Below, in pieces: positions 32,258-43,904 of a DNA stretch of 64,000 bases. The DNA is taken from positions 150,990-214,989 of the forward strand of contig JAJEKB010001078.1 in NCBI GenBank assembly GCA_022393335.1, read 5' to 3'. Position 1 is the stretch's first letter. Each line of letters begins with the position of its first letter. The DNA comes from Macrotrachela quadricornifera. Lineage: Eukaryota; Rotifera; Eurotatoria; Philodinida; Philodinidae. The notes below the pieces were generated by a model. The model saw nothing but the letters and a program-made list of their open reading frames with translations. It was not told where the DNA came from and searched no databases. Made by a program: the position numbers and the translations under genes.

Positions 32258-35164
32258 ATGGAACGAAGACGTTTACAACAACAAAGAATCAAACAACAGC
32301 AACGTTTTTGTATTAGTCAACAAGATTTAACTGAAGCTATAGCTCGTATGAAACCAACAATAAATGATTTTCGTGTACGACAACATGCAAGACATGAAAG
32401 TCTAACAAATATTTCATCTTCTACTGAAACATTAAATAATCGTTCTGTTTCACAATTAATTAAAGAATTTGAAGCACGTGCAAATATAACTCCTTATGCA
32501 AGTGTTCAAGATTTGTTACCGATCATTAATGATGTTATTTCCAACGGAGCAGAATATAATCGTAGCCACATGCCTATACGAACAATGAAACTCAAGGGCA
32601 ATAGCAATGACAACGACATCATCAACAATAACGTCTGTTCGGTAATTTCTCGTTTCATCAACGATGACAATCAAATGGTTATAGTAGACATACACCAACA
32701 GAAACTCACCGGAGATAGAGAACAAGAAAAAAACGACGAAGAAATACATCAAACATTGGATAACGATCGTCATAAACAAGACCTGCTACTATCATCATTC
32801 TACAGTACTGAGAACGAGATTAATAATAATCATCATCATCCAATATCAATGTGGACACGAAGTACGGATATTGATACAGCTGCATTAACTCTTGAAAAAC
32901 GACCTGAAATTCATTTTGATGAATTACTCACCAAAGAAACACAACTTAACAATGCACTTGCCGATTTATTATCAATATCAAATGATGCTGATAATTCTTC
33001 TACAAAAAATTCTTCACCAAGATCAACAGTTAATAATCAAGAACATCGACAAGTATCAAATGCCAAAAAGAATAATAATCACAATAGTATATCTGCCAGT
33101 ATAGATTTATTAAATAATCTACTTGAAACATTTGAACTGCATGATAACGATTCTGACAACAAACAACAAAAGAATAATAATGATAATAATAATAATAATA
33201 ATCAATACAGTCAAAAGAATGACGATAATCATGTTAAACCTATCAATATGTTTTGGTAGTTATAAAATAGAGAAATAGATAGAAAAAAAAAGAATTCTTT
33301 TTAATTAATATATTCTTTTATTTATTTTTATTTTTAGTCTCATGTTGTCAGATAATGTATGTGCCAATTGCCATCAATCATTTGCTACTAATGAACAAAT
33401 CGTCAATGCAGCTGGACATATTTGGCACACACAATGCTTCGTGTATGTTTTAAAAAATTTTTAAAAAAATAAAAACTCAATTTCTAACAAGTTGATTATA
33501 TGTAATCAGTATAACTAAATGAAATGACTGATAAGTTTGAATCTTTTTCAATCGAATTTCTCTATATTAAGTCTAACTCTAATACATTAACATAAGCATG
33601 AAGATATTTTTGTTCTAGTAGAGAACATCTTGTCAATATATCAAAATTGAAAATAACCTTCATTCCATCTGTAGATAGTTGAAAAAGACCCTCTATACAC
33701 ATGTAGTATTGAAAAAAGTCAAGGAAATCTACAAAATGCTAAGTTATATTAAAGATGTATCCTAATATATATCCTCAAGACTAACTAATTATTTGATCTT
33801 TATTTTTTTCTATAGTTGCACACAATGTTTTCAACCATTTGAAAATGGTATATATTTTGAAGTAATTTATATAAATTAATTTTATTCTCTTAATTAGGTT
33901 CTTTTTATTTTTCATAGCATGAAGATCGAAAATATTGTGAACGAGATTTTCAAATGTTATTTGCACCATATTGTGCTGAATGTAGTAAGTTTAAATTAAA
34001 TATTTTTTTTTTCATATATAATTTATATTAAATAAGAACAAGCTATTGTTGGTCGAGTTATTCGAGCACTTCAAAAATGTTTTCATCCAGATTGTTTTCG
34101 TTGTCATATATGTCAAATATCATTAGTTGAAATGGGTTTTTCAAAATATAATGGAAGGTTTGAAATTAATAAATGTATATATATATATTATTATAAAATA
34201 GAAAAATTAATATTTCTAGAGCACTTTGTCGAGAATGTCATACAAAAGAAAAAATAAAAAATTTAAATTTATCACAACAAATTTGTTCAACATGCCAGTA
34301 AGAAGAATAAGAATATAAATTTTAATTATTATTATTAATTTTAGTCAAATTCTTGATAAGAAATATTTGAAATATAAAGGTGAATTTTATCATCCACATC
34401 ATTTTCAATGTACATCATGCAGGTCAATATGAAATTTTTATTTAAAAAAACAATTGTTTTTCTCTTCTTTTTTTTGTTTTTGTATTCTAGAGTTGAATTA
34501 GATGAGAATGGTCGAGAAGTACGCGGTTCATTATATTGTCTTCCATGTCATAATAAACTTGATTTATCAATATGTGCTGCTTGTCGACGTTTAATTGACG
34601 ATCGAGTTATTAGTGCTCTTGGAAAACAATGGCATGTTGAGGTTTGTTTGTTTTATTTAATTAAAATATTTTCATCGATCAGAATAAAATATCTATTAAT
34701 AGGAGAATTATTGTCTTGAATGATTAATAATATAAAATTTTTATTTTTTGTAGCATTTTTGTTGTGCTCGTTGTTCTCAACCATTTTATGGAAGTAAACA
34801 TTTTGAAAACAAAGGTTTAGCTTATTGTGAATTTGATTATCATTTTCTTTTTGGTTCAACATGTTTTATATGTAATAATATTATTACTGAAGGCGGTAAA
34901 TATTAATCAAAAAAAAATAAAATATAATTTTTGTATTTTATTTTAGCTTATACAGCATGTAATAAAAAATATTGTTCAGATCATTTTACTTGTTCATTAT
35001 GTGAAAAAAAATTCAATGAAAAAAGTAAATTTTTTGATGTTGATGCAACACCTGTTTGTAAACAATGTTATGGTAAATTATCATCAGATATTCGAAAATC
35101 ACTTGAACAACAACAAAAAAAGAAACAATCATCATCATCAATTTTAAAACAAACTACTGTTTAA
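32258..35164 (+). CDS. LIMS1: PINCH-type five-LIM protein with long N-terminal extension
   Basis: Ten exons (32258-33255, 33338-33442, 33816-33861, 33918-33984, 34037-34157, 34220-34297, 34345-34422, 34491-34641, 34754-34895, 34947-35164) give 667 residues. From about residue 335 five consecutive LIM zinc-finger domains match [63 protein letters not shown] and GKQWHVEHFCCARC are diagnostic. PINCH scaffolds the integrin-linked kinase-parvin complex at focal adhesions. Exon 1 adds about 332 Gln/Asn/Asp-rich residues that normal PINCH lacks. It could instead be a separate gene ending at the in-frame TAG 33257-33259, with PINCH starting at ATG 33342. The weak donor gtagtt at 33256 gives correct phase and an 82-bp intron, so I favour one gene. 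The LIM part is certain; the fusion is moderate. The symbol denotes the LIMS1/2 family. Confidence 0.9.
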
Positions 35165-35189
35165 TATATCAAAACAAACAAAAAAAAAA

Positions 35190-36287
35190 TTAAAGTTTTG
35201 TATTAACAAGATATAAATGACCATAAACAAGTAAATACATTGACATATCAATTTCATCACAAAATAAACCAAGATTAATTGAAAATGTTGTTAAAGACCA
35301 TTCACTTTCAAATTGATTATGTCGTCCAAGTAAATAAAGACGTGAACGACGACGTAATAATGAAAAACATTTATTTAATTTAAGTGTATATATACGATAA
35401 TGTTGAAATCGTTTTGAATATATTGGTTTTGTTTTTATTATTAATTGTTTAACATGTCGACATATATAAAGAAAAAAATCACTATCATCTAATAAATTCC
35501 ATTCATTTGCATTATCTATATCAATTATAAGAATATCAATACGTGATGATATAGAATCAATATTTACATAATCAGTTAATTTTCGTATTGTCATTAAATT
35601 TGAATTTTCATCAATAGCAGCTGATGCTGTTAAACCTAAACGATAAAATATCCAATTAGGTTTTATAGTAATCATTATATTAGATGTATTTGTATGAATA
35701 GGTTGTTGATAAGGATCAAATGTAAGTAAACGACAACCACCCCATTCATATAATTGATTATGAAATTTATCATTAAATTTATTATTTCCCATTCCTATAG
35801 ACATAATTAAACAGGAATTACGTATAAATGGATCTAGACAAAAGACATGATCAGTATTTTCAAATTGTTGAATATTAAGACACTTAAAAGGTTCAAGATC
35901 TTGTGGTCGAATAAATTTACTTTGTGTTTGACACCATTTTCGACTTGTTTCACTTCGTTGTTCATCATTATGTGTAAATTGAATTCGAGAATAAACAAAT
36001 GGATCAAGATAATTTGATGGTGTTGGTACAGCTAATGTTGGTTCAGTTATATTTAATTTAGTAATAAGTAAATTTTGTAGAAGTTGTGGTGATAATGAAA
36101 TATAATCTTTTTTAAATGAAAGAAATGTTGATGAACGATGCTGATAAGAAGAATTTTTTACTACGATTATTATGGAAATGAATGTTACTAAAAAACCAAT
36201 TAATTTAAGTAGAAAATAACGTTTCCATTGTAGACATCGAATGAATGATTGTATAATATTATCATATGATAATCGTACAGTCGACAT
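35190..36287 (-). CDS. METTL24-like methyltransferase-domain membrane protein
   Basis: This single-exon gene has 365 residues from ATG 36287. A longer frame from 36338 only adds a poly-Ile run translated from a trinucleotide microsatellite, so I reject that start. There is an N-terminal signal-anchor helix (KLIGFLVTFISIIIVV, about residues 28-43), then a lumenal domain. Its core, LIMSIGMGNNKFNDKFHNQL then WGGCRLLTFDPY, matches the SAM-binding motif I region of the METTL24 (Methyltransf_24-type) family. An acidic IDILIIDIDNANEW strand follows. This family is found in many invertebrates as type II membrane or secreted proteins; the substrate is unknown. It is tail-to-tail with PINCH, 25 bp between stop codons, so their 3' UTRs must overlap. 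The absence of introns is unusual here and may indicate retroposition. Confidence 0.8.
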   Translation of the reverse strand: MSTVRLSYDNIIQSFIRCLQWKRYFLLKLIGFLVTFISIIIVVKNSSYQHRSSTFLSFKKDYISLSPQLLQNLLITKLNITEPTLAVPTPSNYLDPFVYSRIQFTHNDEQRSETSRKWCQTQSKFIRPQDLEPFKCLNIQQFENTDHVFCLDPFIRNSCLIMSIGMGNNKFNDKFHNQLYEWGGCRLLTFDPYQQPIHTNTSNIMITIKPNWIFYRLGLTASAAIDENSNLMTIRKLTDYVNIDSISSRIDILIIDIDNANEWNLLDDSDFFLYICRHVKQLIIKTKPIYSKRFQHYRIYTLKLNKCFSLLRRRSRLYLLGRHNQFESEWSLTTFSINLGLFCDEIDMSMYLLVYGHLYLVNTKL

Positions 36288-36324
36288 GATGATGATAATA
36301 ATAATAATAATGATGATGATGATG
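36286..36324. repeat. Trinucleotide microsatellite (atg/ata)n
   Basis: Thirteen consecutive trinucleotides of the atg and ata type overlap the start region of the minus-strand METTL24-like gene. Expansion or contraction would change its 5' UTR length. Confidence 0.9.
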
Positions 36325-37195
36325 TAGACCAATAACAATGTGCGTTTTTTCCTTTAGTTATCTGTATACATATAGAAAGACCAGATGTTCTTTCTATCTG
36401 TGAGATGAATAAGATTAAGAGCGAGAAAATTACTCGTTTTTCTTTTGTATATATAATATAATATTTATTTATAATGCTCGTGTTCGACTACAGTGACACT
36501 TTTCTATTGTTCGATTTTTACAGTAATTATAGGAAAAAAAAAGAATATAGATATATTTGATCACTTCATCGACATTGAATAGTATCGATTGTAATGGCAA
36601 CAATGATGACAAGTCGGATAATCAATCAACTAATACAATAATTTATTTTATTATGAAATAAATGAATGAGCTAAATGAAAATCAATTCTTATATTTATAT
36701 TTAAAAAATAAAAGTATCGGATCTAAATAGTATCATCGTTGAAAAAAAATTAGATTATAAAAATTCTAATCATTGTATTGACATACATTCATCAAATTGA
36801 TTAATTGAACTAAACAAATTATTAATACTATCATTTTGAAATATATGTTAATCAATTTATTTTCAGAACATTGAACAGAAAAATTTTCTTAATATTTTTT
36901 TATCTATATATGTATACAATAATATTCGTAAAAATATATATATAATATTCAAATTAGATGTAGTTTTTTTTTATATTCACTGTTTAAAAGTGTTAATACA
37001 ACATTCTAATGTTCGAAAATGACTTTTTTTTACCATCGTTACACCATTTTTGATGGTGTTTGTTTGCACACAACTTGTTGTGGTTGTCGACCAAATGGTA
37101 TTAGCATAATCGTACGAACATAGTTTTAAAAAAGAAATTGACAACTTTCTCATGTGCATTTTCAATCAATCAATACATTGAATATAAAATAGGAT
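36325..37195. other. Intergenic divergent promoter region
   Basis: This separates the METTL24-like gene (minus) from the MATH-BTB gene (plus). It is AT-rich with no gene. An acceptor-like aaaatag ends at 37192, 3 nt before the next start codon. Confidence 0.45.
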
Positions 37196-39705
37196 ATGTC
37201 CACAGATGGCAATATTACTGTGCAAGATCCATTGAAAAAAGTATTAATAAGAATTTTTTTTTCAAAATAAATCCTTTTTATTTATAGCGACGTATCCTTC
37301 TTCCACGAGGTCAAGTTGAAGAACGTTTTATTATAGTTAATTATGATTGGTTTGTACCTGTACAATTGCTAAAACGTTTAAGTTCTGTTAGTGCAGAAAA
37401 TGAACTTGAAAGTATAGTATTTCCTTATGATGAATCCTTCGAATCTCATTGGCATTTATATCTTGAACATCGATCACATCCACCACGTATTCGTATTGGT
37501 CTTGTTCTATTATCACCTCGTGATCGATGTCTTCGTGCTGATATTAAACTAATATTAATTACAACACATGGTGGACAAGTGATAAAAGAAGCACTTTTTT
37601 ATGATCATACATTTTTTTTAGCCAAAGGCGAACCTACAACATCTTATATAAATGAACATATTTCACCAAAAATTTTTCTCGATATTGAAGGTGATCTTTA
37701 TCAAGATGTTATTTCAAATACAAAACAAGGAAGTCCATTTAATACAGATGATTGTACAATTCTTGCTTATGTTCGATTTATTAATGAACTTGAAATTCAA
37801 CCAAAAACAAAAGCATTTGATTTTTCAAGACGTTTTACAGTTGATTGGAAATTAACAAAATTTCATCAAATTATCGAACAAATTAATCAAACAAGACCAC
37901 CAAGTAATTATTCAAATAAATCATTAAAATTCTTCTTATTCTATATTATTATTAATTTCTTCTTTATTCTATTTTAGTTGGTAATGATAGACGTTTCGTA
38001 TCAGATCGTTTTCAATTTACTCATGTTAAAATAATTGAAGGTGTAAAAAGTAAAAAATGGCGTTTATTAATTAAATGTCCAGGTACACTATCAGATAATA
38101 AACAAACTCCACTTTATTTAACTATAAAATGTTCGGATTTTATTCATGCAAATTATGGTAAATTAGAAATTATATGTAAAAATGAACATAATATTCTTCG
38201 ACGTTTTACACAATCATTTGAAGATCTTGCTGATAATTATACAATGGAATTTTTTAGTTTTGATGAATTATCTACTAATGTTTATAGTTATCGACATGAT
38301 TTTAATGAAAATAATGGACGATTTTTTACAATTGAATATCTTTTATTTACAATTCAAATAGTACAACCATTAAAACGTTCGGATGTTCCTAAAAATATTA
38401 AACGTATTGTAGAACCAACAATAATTTCATTAAGTAGTAGTGGAAATATTCAAAGTAAAGGAACTGGACATTTATTAAAATCATCTAAAGAACAACATAC
38501 AGCAGCTAATACAAAAAATGAAGTTAAACGAATATCATCTGTATTTAAACCAGATGAGAAAAAAATCAAAAGTCCAGAACAACGTGTTGTTAGTCGAGAA
38601 AATACAGTAGCAACTACAGGCGAAAATCAAATGCCATCATGGGATCCATTTTCTGATGAACCACGAGTAATAAGAAAAATAATATTTGTTTATAAATAAA
38701 TAAATAAAATAATTTTTTTTTGTTTTTTTTGAATTTTAGAGAAATCAGCTTTTCCCACCAATTGCTTCTCGTAATCAACAAACTCGTGTTTCACCTGATC
38801 AAACATCTAAATCACCAACTCGTCTTCAATCATCAATTGAATTAAAACCATTACCAAATATTCGAGAATATCAAAATCATTCACCACGTTCATTTCAAAA
38901 TAAACAAATTCGTTTTGCATCACAATCACGTCTTCGTTCATTTGATCGATTTAATCAAAATTCAATACTTTCATCAAATTTACCAAGTGTTAGTACAACA
39001 ACACAATCAAATGAAATACCAGAAAATTTTACATTTCTTACAAATTTATTTCGATCTGGTCTTCATTCAGATATTACAATATATAATCGTGATAGACAAT
39101 GGAATTTACATAAAAGTATTCTATCAGCACGTTCAATTTATTTTAATCAATATTTTGCTTCATCTGATCAATCAGAATTAAATTTATCAGATGATAATGA
39201 AACACCATCAACAATTATTCTTGATAAAATATTTCTTTTTCTTTATACAAATCAATATACATCATTTAATTCACCAAGTCAAACTCCATCACCAGCAACA
39301 GAAAAAAGACGTCGTCGATCATCAACAATAAATACAGCAACAACAACAACAACAACAACATTTGATACAGTTCGTTCGATGTTTGACGGAGCTATTAAAT
39401 ATGGTATTGATGTACTTGCTCTTCTTTGTTTACAAGATATGTGTAATACACAAAATTTAAAAATTAATACAGCTGCTATATTATTAATCTGTCTTTATCA
39501 AGCAGTTATTGGTCCATATGAAAAACATCATTCAAGTGATTATTTAACACAGATTAAAACTTTTAAACAAATTGTACTTCGTTTTATTCAACTTCATTCT
39601 CGAGAAGTTCTTTTATCATCACAATGGAAATTTCTTGAAAAACAGTATCCATCACTTGTTCATGATGTACTTGAATTCGTTGTTTTTGAAAAAATAGATG
39701 AATAA
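37196..39705 (+). CDS. MATH-BTB protein, probable Cullin-3 substrate adaptor
   Basis: Four exons (37196-37240, 37288-37903, 37978-38666, 38740-39705) encode 771 residues. Two MATH/TRAF-like beta-sandwich regions appear: residues about 20-200 (FIIVNYDWFVPVQLL, WHLYLEHRSHPPRIRIGLVL) and about 225-360 (RFQFTHVKIIEGVKSKKWRL). Then come a long Ser/Asn/Lys linker and a BTB domain from about residue 530 (LFRSGLHSDITIYNRDRQ, LHKSILSARSIYFNQYFASS). The BTB region is interrupted near residues 620-645 by a Ser/Arg/Thr-rich insert that includes poly-Thr. SPOP-type MATH-BTB proteins bring substrates to CUL3 ubiquitin ligases. The tandem MATH arrangement and the interrupted BTB make this a divergent member; I cannot assign an ortholog. 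Confidence 0.8.
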
Positions 39706-40013
39706 ATATAAAATTATCTTTTTTTTTATAAAAGGAAGTTAAAAACAAACAATAATGAATTCGTTATCCATCACTTTCATTTAGACATATTCCTTTAATG
39801 TCTTAATCGATTATTTTTGTATTTAACGCCTACATAATAAATGCATTTTATTGAGTAGATAAAATATTTGCATTAAAGTAAACGAAAAAAAAAAATTTTA
39901 AAATAATATTTACTCACCATTTAACTTGATCGTTACGTAGTTGGAAGCATTTTTATAAAATTATTTTTTATCTCGTCGTATTTTTTTTGTATTAAATTTT
40001 AAATCTTTGAATA
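39706..40013. other. Intergenic, short
   Basis: 308 bp of AT-rich DNA with the 3' UTR of the MATH-BTB gene and the 5' flank of the next gene. No element is identified. Confidence 0.5.
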
Positions 40014-40497
40014 ATGTTGAACGCTAAGATTTTCTACTTTTTATCAGTATTTGTTTGTACTATATATGGTCAATGGATAACAGAAAAAAGTCATGCACAT
40101 GCTATTGTTGATCGCAAAGAAGATTATTGGTATATTAGAAGTATGGTTATTTTTTCTAATTCTAATTACATAAATTTTTGTACTTTTTTTTTGTCTTTTT
40201 GCTTTATTAGCTAATGGAATTTGTAATCGACCAATATTTCCTGCATATATTCATTTTTATAATAAACATACAGCAAAAAGTGAATATAGTGTTGATTGTT
40301 CACAATCACGTCTGATTCTTTATCATAAAGGTGATATTATTTTTCGTACAACAGGTCATTTATGGTCAGAAGGTGATTCTTATTATGTAACAATTGATGA
40401 AGGTGTACTTTATTCAAATAATGTTGAAAATTCAACAGAATCTTTACATCCAAATTTTTGGCAATTTCATGTTGTACGCCCACTTCATACACAATAA
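40014..40497 (+). CDS. Small secreted orphan protein
   Basis: Two exons (40014-40140, 40211-40497) encode 137 residues. Residues 1 to about 20 form a signal peptide (KIFYFLSVFVCTIYGQW). The rest is beta-strand-like with many aromatic residues and only two Cys (CNRPIF and DCSQSR), probably one disulfide. Motifs such as LILYHKGDIIFRTTGHLWSE do not match a family I know. It lies 94 bp upstream of another small gene on the same strand. It is likely extracellular with unknown function. Confidence 0.75.
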
Positions 40498-40591
40498 AAA
40501 CTATCTTTTTATTTTTAAGTATTTTTTATTTTTTTAAAAAAAATAAATAATAAATTCTCAAATATATACAGGCGCGTTTCTTCACTTTACT

Positions 40592-40999
40592 ATGACAGAT
40601 AGCGATTATCTTATGGTTATCCGTGATAATGAACAAGTCATAAACGAATTTGATGAAGATGAATCTCGTTTGTACATCGACGAGAATATATTTGATTCTA
40701 TGAATAATCATAGTTATCAACAAACAAAATCAACAAATACAGGCAATCCTTTTGAACTTGATTTAATTTTAATAGCTAATATTAATCGTTATCAAACACG
40801 TTCTTCTCAGACAATTCTTACATCAAATATAAATCTTTTATTTAAACGACATCGATCAACATTATGTCAAGCAGAATATTTTCAAACAATGACACAAGAA
40901 ACAAATACTAATTATGATAATAATGAAGAAGAACGTATATCAATTGTAAAGAAACAACGAACAGAAAATACTGATTTTTTATTATCTCTATCAACATAA
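40592..40999 (+). CDS. Small acidic orphan protein
   Basis: This single exon encodes 135 residues without signal peptide or membrane segment. The first 35 residues are acidic (INEFDEDESRLYIDENIF). The middle has a short predicted helix (NPFELDLILIANINRY) and then basic patches (LFKRHRS, VKKQR). The rest is Asn/Thr/Gln-rich. No domain is recognised. An acceptor-like tatacag ends at 40571, 20 nt before the start. With only 94 bp to the upstream gene, the pair could be one polycistronic unit resolved by trans-splicing, or two independent genes. The frame has gene-like codon use, but confidence is moderate. Confidence 0.6.
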   Translation: MTDSDYLMVIRDNEQVINEFDEDESRLYIDENIFDSMNNHSYQQTKSTNTGNPFELDLILIANINRYQTRSSQTILTSNINLLFKRHRSTLCQAEYFQTMTQETNTNYDNNEEERISIVKKQRTENTDFLLSLST

Positions 41000-43365
41000 A
41001 AATTTATTACTAGTTATTTTTTATAAATTTTTTCAAAATATGTAATGAAAGATAATAGTTTGATTTATTTATAAATTATATATTAGACAAAAACTTATTT
41101 CTATTATAAAGATTAACAAAATTTCATGTTTTGCATTGTCTAAATACTAATATATACAATTTTTCTATGTATATCTTCGAAATATTTATTAACTTTTTCA
41201 GTAATGTTGTTTATTTAATATATATAATACATTTCTCAAAATAGAAATTATTCATTCTCTATAATAATTTTAATTCATCATCAAGAATTCAACTAATTGA
41301 ATAATAACTAAATACAATTATCATAAAATCATTCTTTTGATAATCACTAACCATCTAATAATTAATAGTGTATATAAAAATATTATTTTTATCTAATTAT
41401 TCTCATATGAAACTCTTGTTTTTATTACAAATTAGGATTAGTCCAAAATATTTCTTGTTATCCTTGAAATGATGTCAGTTTATTCATGACGTTTCTTTTA
41501 AAAAGTTGAAATGTAATTAACTAAGGTAATTAGATAGAAAACAGAATACTAATAGCGAGCAATTGAAAAATGTTTGAGCAAAATATTTGTTTATTTTTAT
41601 CTAACTAGGAAGTATTTCTGACTAGTCAAAATCGATTAGTTCTGTCGGATAAATATTCTTCTAAAAAATGTGATATAGAATCAAGTTGTAGTTGCTACGC
41701 AAGTGATCGAGAGCTTCTGTCAACGTAAAACAACTTTTGGTCAAATAGTAAATTTCCAAAAAAATGAAATCTGAGATACCTTGCCGTAAGATAAAATCAA
41801 ATCCAAATAGTTTGTTTTGTAGGGTAGCTTCTAATCTATAAGCTAGTATATAAACAAAGACTCCAATTTCTACTTTTGAAATGCAATAATGAAAATACTA
41901 AAATGTCTGAGAAAATTTTCCACCCAAATCAATGTTATGAACTTTTCAAAGGTTGTTTTACTGTTCTTAGACAAAAAACCGAGACAAAATTTCTAAATCG
42001 ATACTCGACAACAGTATAAAACTTTGGTACTAATTTATATTTTTTGACTCATCAGAAACACTTCCCAGCAGATCCAAAATGAACAAACTATTTTGTTCAG
42101 AAAAATTTTCAATCATTTTCTATGGCAAAAAGTATACATTTAAAATAATTCTTTTTCTTTTCCGAATAATTGAGTTCTATGTAATATATAATATAAAAAA
42201 TTCAACCGTAAGAGGTATAAACCATGGCTTAAATAAAATATGATAAAAGTAAGTGATAGAAATATACTATTTTTTCAATATCTTCCATGTTCTTTACGTC
42301 ATAAAAAGCCAATTCAACTTACTGTTTATACATAATAAAAACTAGTTTTTAAAACCAAATATCGTTTCCCACAGTACAAAGATAGGATTAATTACTAAAT
42401 TTAATACTGACGAAATATGAATATTACTTTGAATAAAACTGATCATAGATTTATTAATATCTATTACATAAATATGAAACAGAATTTGTATTTTGTGAAG
42501 TATATAGGATCTTATATTAGTTTTTGTTTTTATTTTCGATGATTTATCTTCAGAATGCGTGCATCTCACTACTTAATTACATCCTTCACTTTAATAACAA
42601 ACAAAGAAAATGCATTAGTAAATAAGAAAAATTATTTATGAATATCATCCACAATTTGTTCTCAGAAGACATAAAAATTCTTTTGTCATTTAAGTTAATA
42701 GCAATTTAGCGGCCTTAACTAAAATAACATTGTAATGAGTTTGATTTACGATTATTTTACTGTCAGATGAGCTTACCTATCGATTATAAAGATAAATTTT
42801 CATTAACATTTACACACATCTAGTTTTCTTTTTGTTTTAAATAATATAATAAATTATATTCATATTAAATTTTGGACTATTTCTTTTCTGAATGAATATG
42901 ATGTGGCGCAATCTATCTTAGATGTCCATTGATAGGCGTTTCATTCATCAAGGAAAAGAAGCTATTCTTGTTTAGTATCGATTGGTTGATGTGATTTTAG
43001 CAAGTATGTTTTTCATCAACATGACCTGCACCTAAAATAAATACAAAATAATCACGCGTATATAATGTTTCTTTATAAACCGCTATCAATCATATGTTTA
43101 AATCACATAAATATTCAAAAAAACAAAATAAGAAACACTAATTTTTTCCGATTATTTTTTTTTCCAGATAATTTTATATCATGAAGCAACAAAAATAGTT
43201 CTATTATTCACTTCAAATTCTTTTTTCATTCCACTCCTCTGTTTCCATATAAACAAAAATAACTAAATACTTGTTATTTACTCATACCTCTCAAATATTT
43301 ATATATATTAGTAAGTATTTTTTCTCGATAAATTAGTGAAATTTGTAAATTTATATGATAGAAAA
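41000..43365. other. Intergenic, 2.4 kb, no gene seen
   Basis: AT-rich non-coding DNA. A minus-strand open frame at 42342-42569 is short and lacks coding composition. An acceptor-like gatag ends at 43361, 4 nt before the SMIM14 start. Confidence 0.45.
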
Positions 43366-43904
43366 ATGGATGGCGCTGGTGGAAATCCGGGTGCTGCTGA
43401 TGGTTTTGATCCATGTGAATGCATTGTAAAATTATTTTTTAAATTATATTTTTTTTTAAATTCTATTTTGTATTAATTAGAATATGTTTCAAATGAATCA
43501 TGAACATGCTATGAATCGTTTAACTAATATGCTACGTAATGCACAAACAACATGTACTGATACTGAATGTTTTACTGGTCCATGTAAACAAAAAAAAATT
43601 ATTTTTTTAAATTTTTTTATCTAAAACGATTTTTAATGAATGTTTAGTACCTGGTCAAACAAATACAGGTGGTGCTGATACAGGAATGTTTAATATGTAT
43701 TTAATGTTAGGTATATGGCTTGCTATTGCATTTTTACTTTTCATATTTCGTCCACGAACACTTCGAAACAATCGCGATCATCCTGGAAAACCAAATAATC
43801 AAGTAAATACAATCTCAGATAAAGATTTTTTTTTGATTGAGTATTATTTATTCTAGGATCCACGTCGTGATGGTCAAGATCCACCAGGACCTGAAGTACA
43901 CTAG
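43366..43904 (+). CDS. SMIM14: Small integral membrane protein 14
   Basis: Four exons (43366-43425, 43481-43583, 43648-43802, 43857-43904) encode 121 residues; the human protein is about 99. The N-terminal signature FDPCECI, then HEHAMNRLTNMLRNAQ and CTDTECF, is the SMIM14 fingerprint. One transmembrane helix follows (YLMLGIWLAIAFLLFIF), then RPRTLR, then a Pro-rich tail ending DGQDPPGPEVH, which mirrors the vertebrate tail. The extra length is mainly a Gly/Asn-rich N-terminus and the TNTGGADTG loop. The vertebrate protein is ER-localised and conserved in animals; its function is not well established. Confidence 0.95.

Noticed and set aside
36288..36338. Upstream start of the METTL24-like gene giving a 12-Ile run
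   Set aside because: The Ile run is translated from a trinucleotide microsatellite; ATG 36287 begins the plausible protein.
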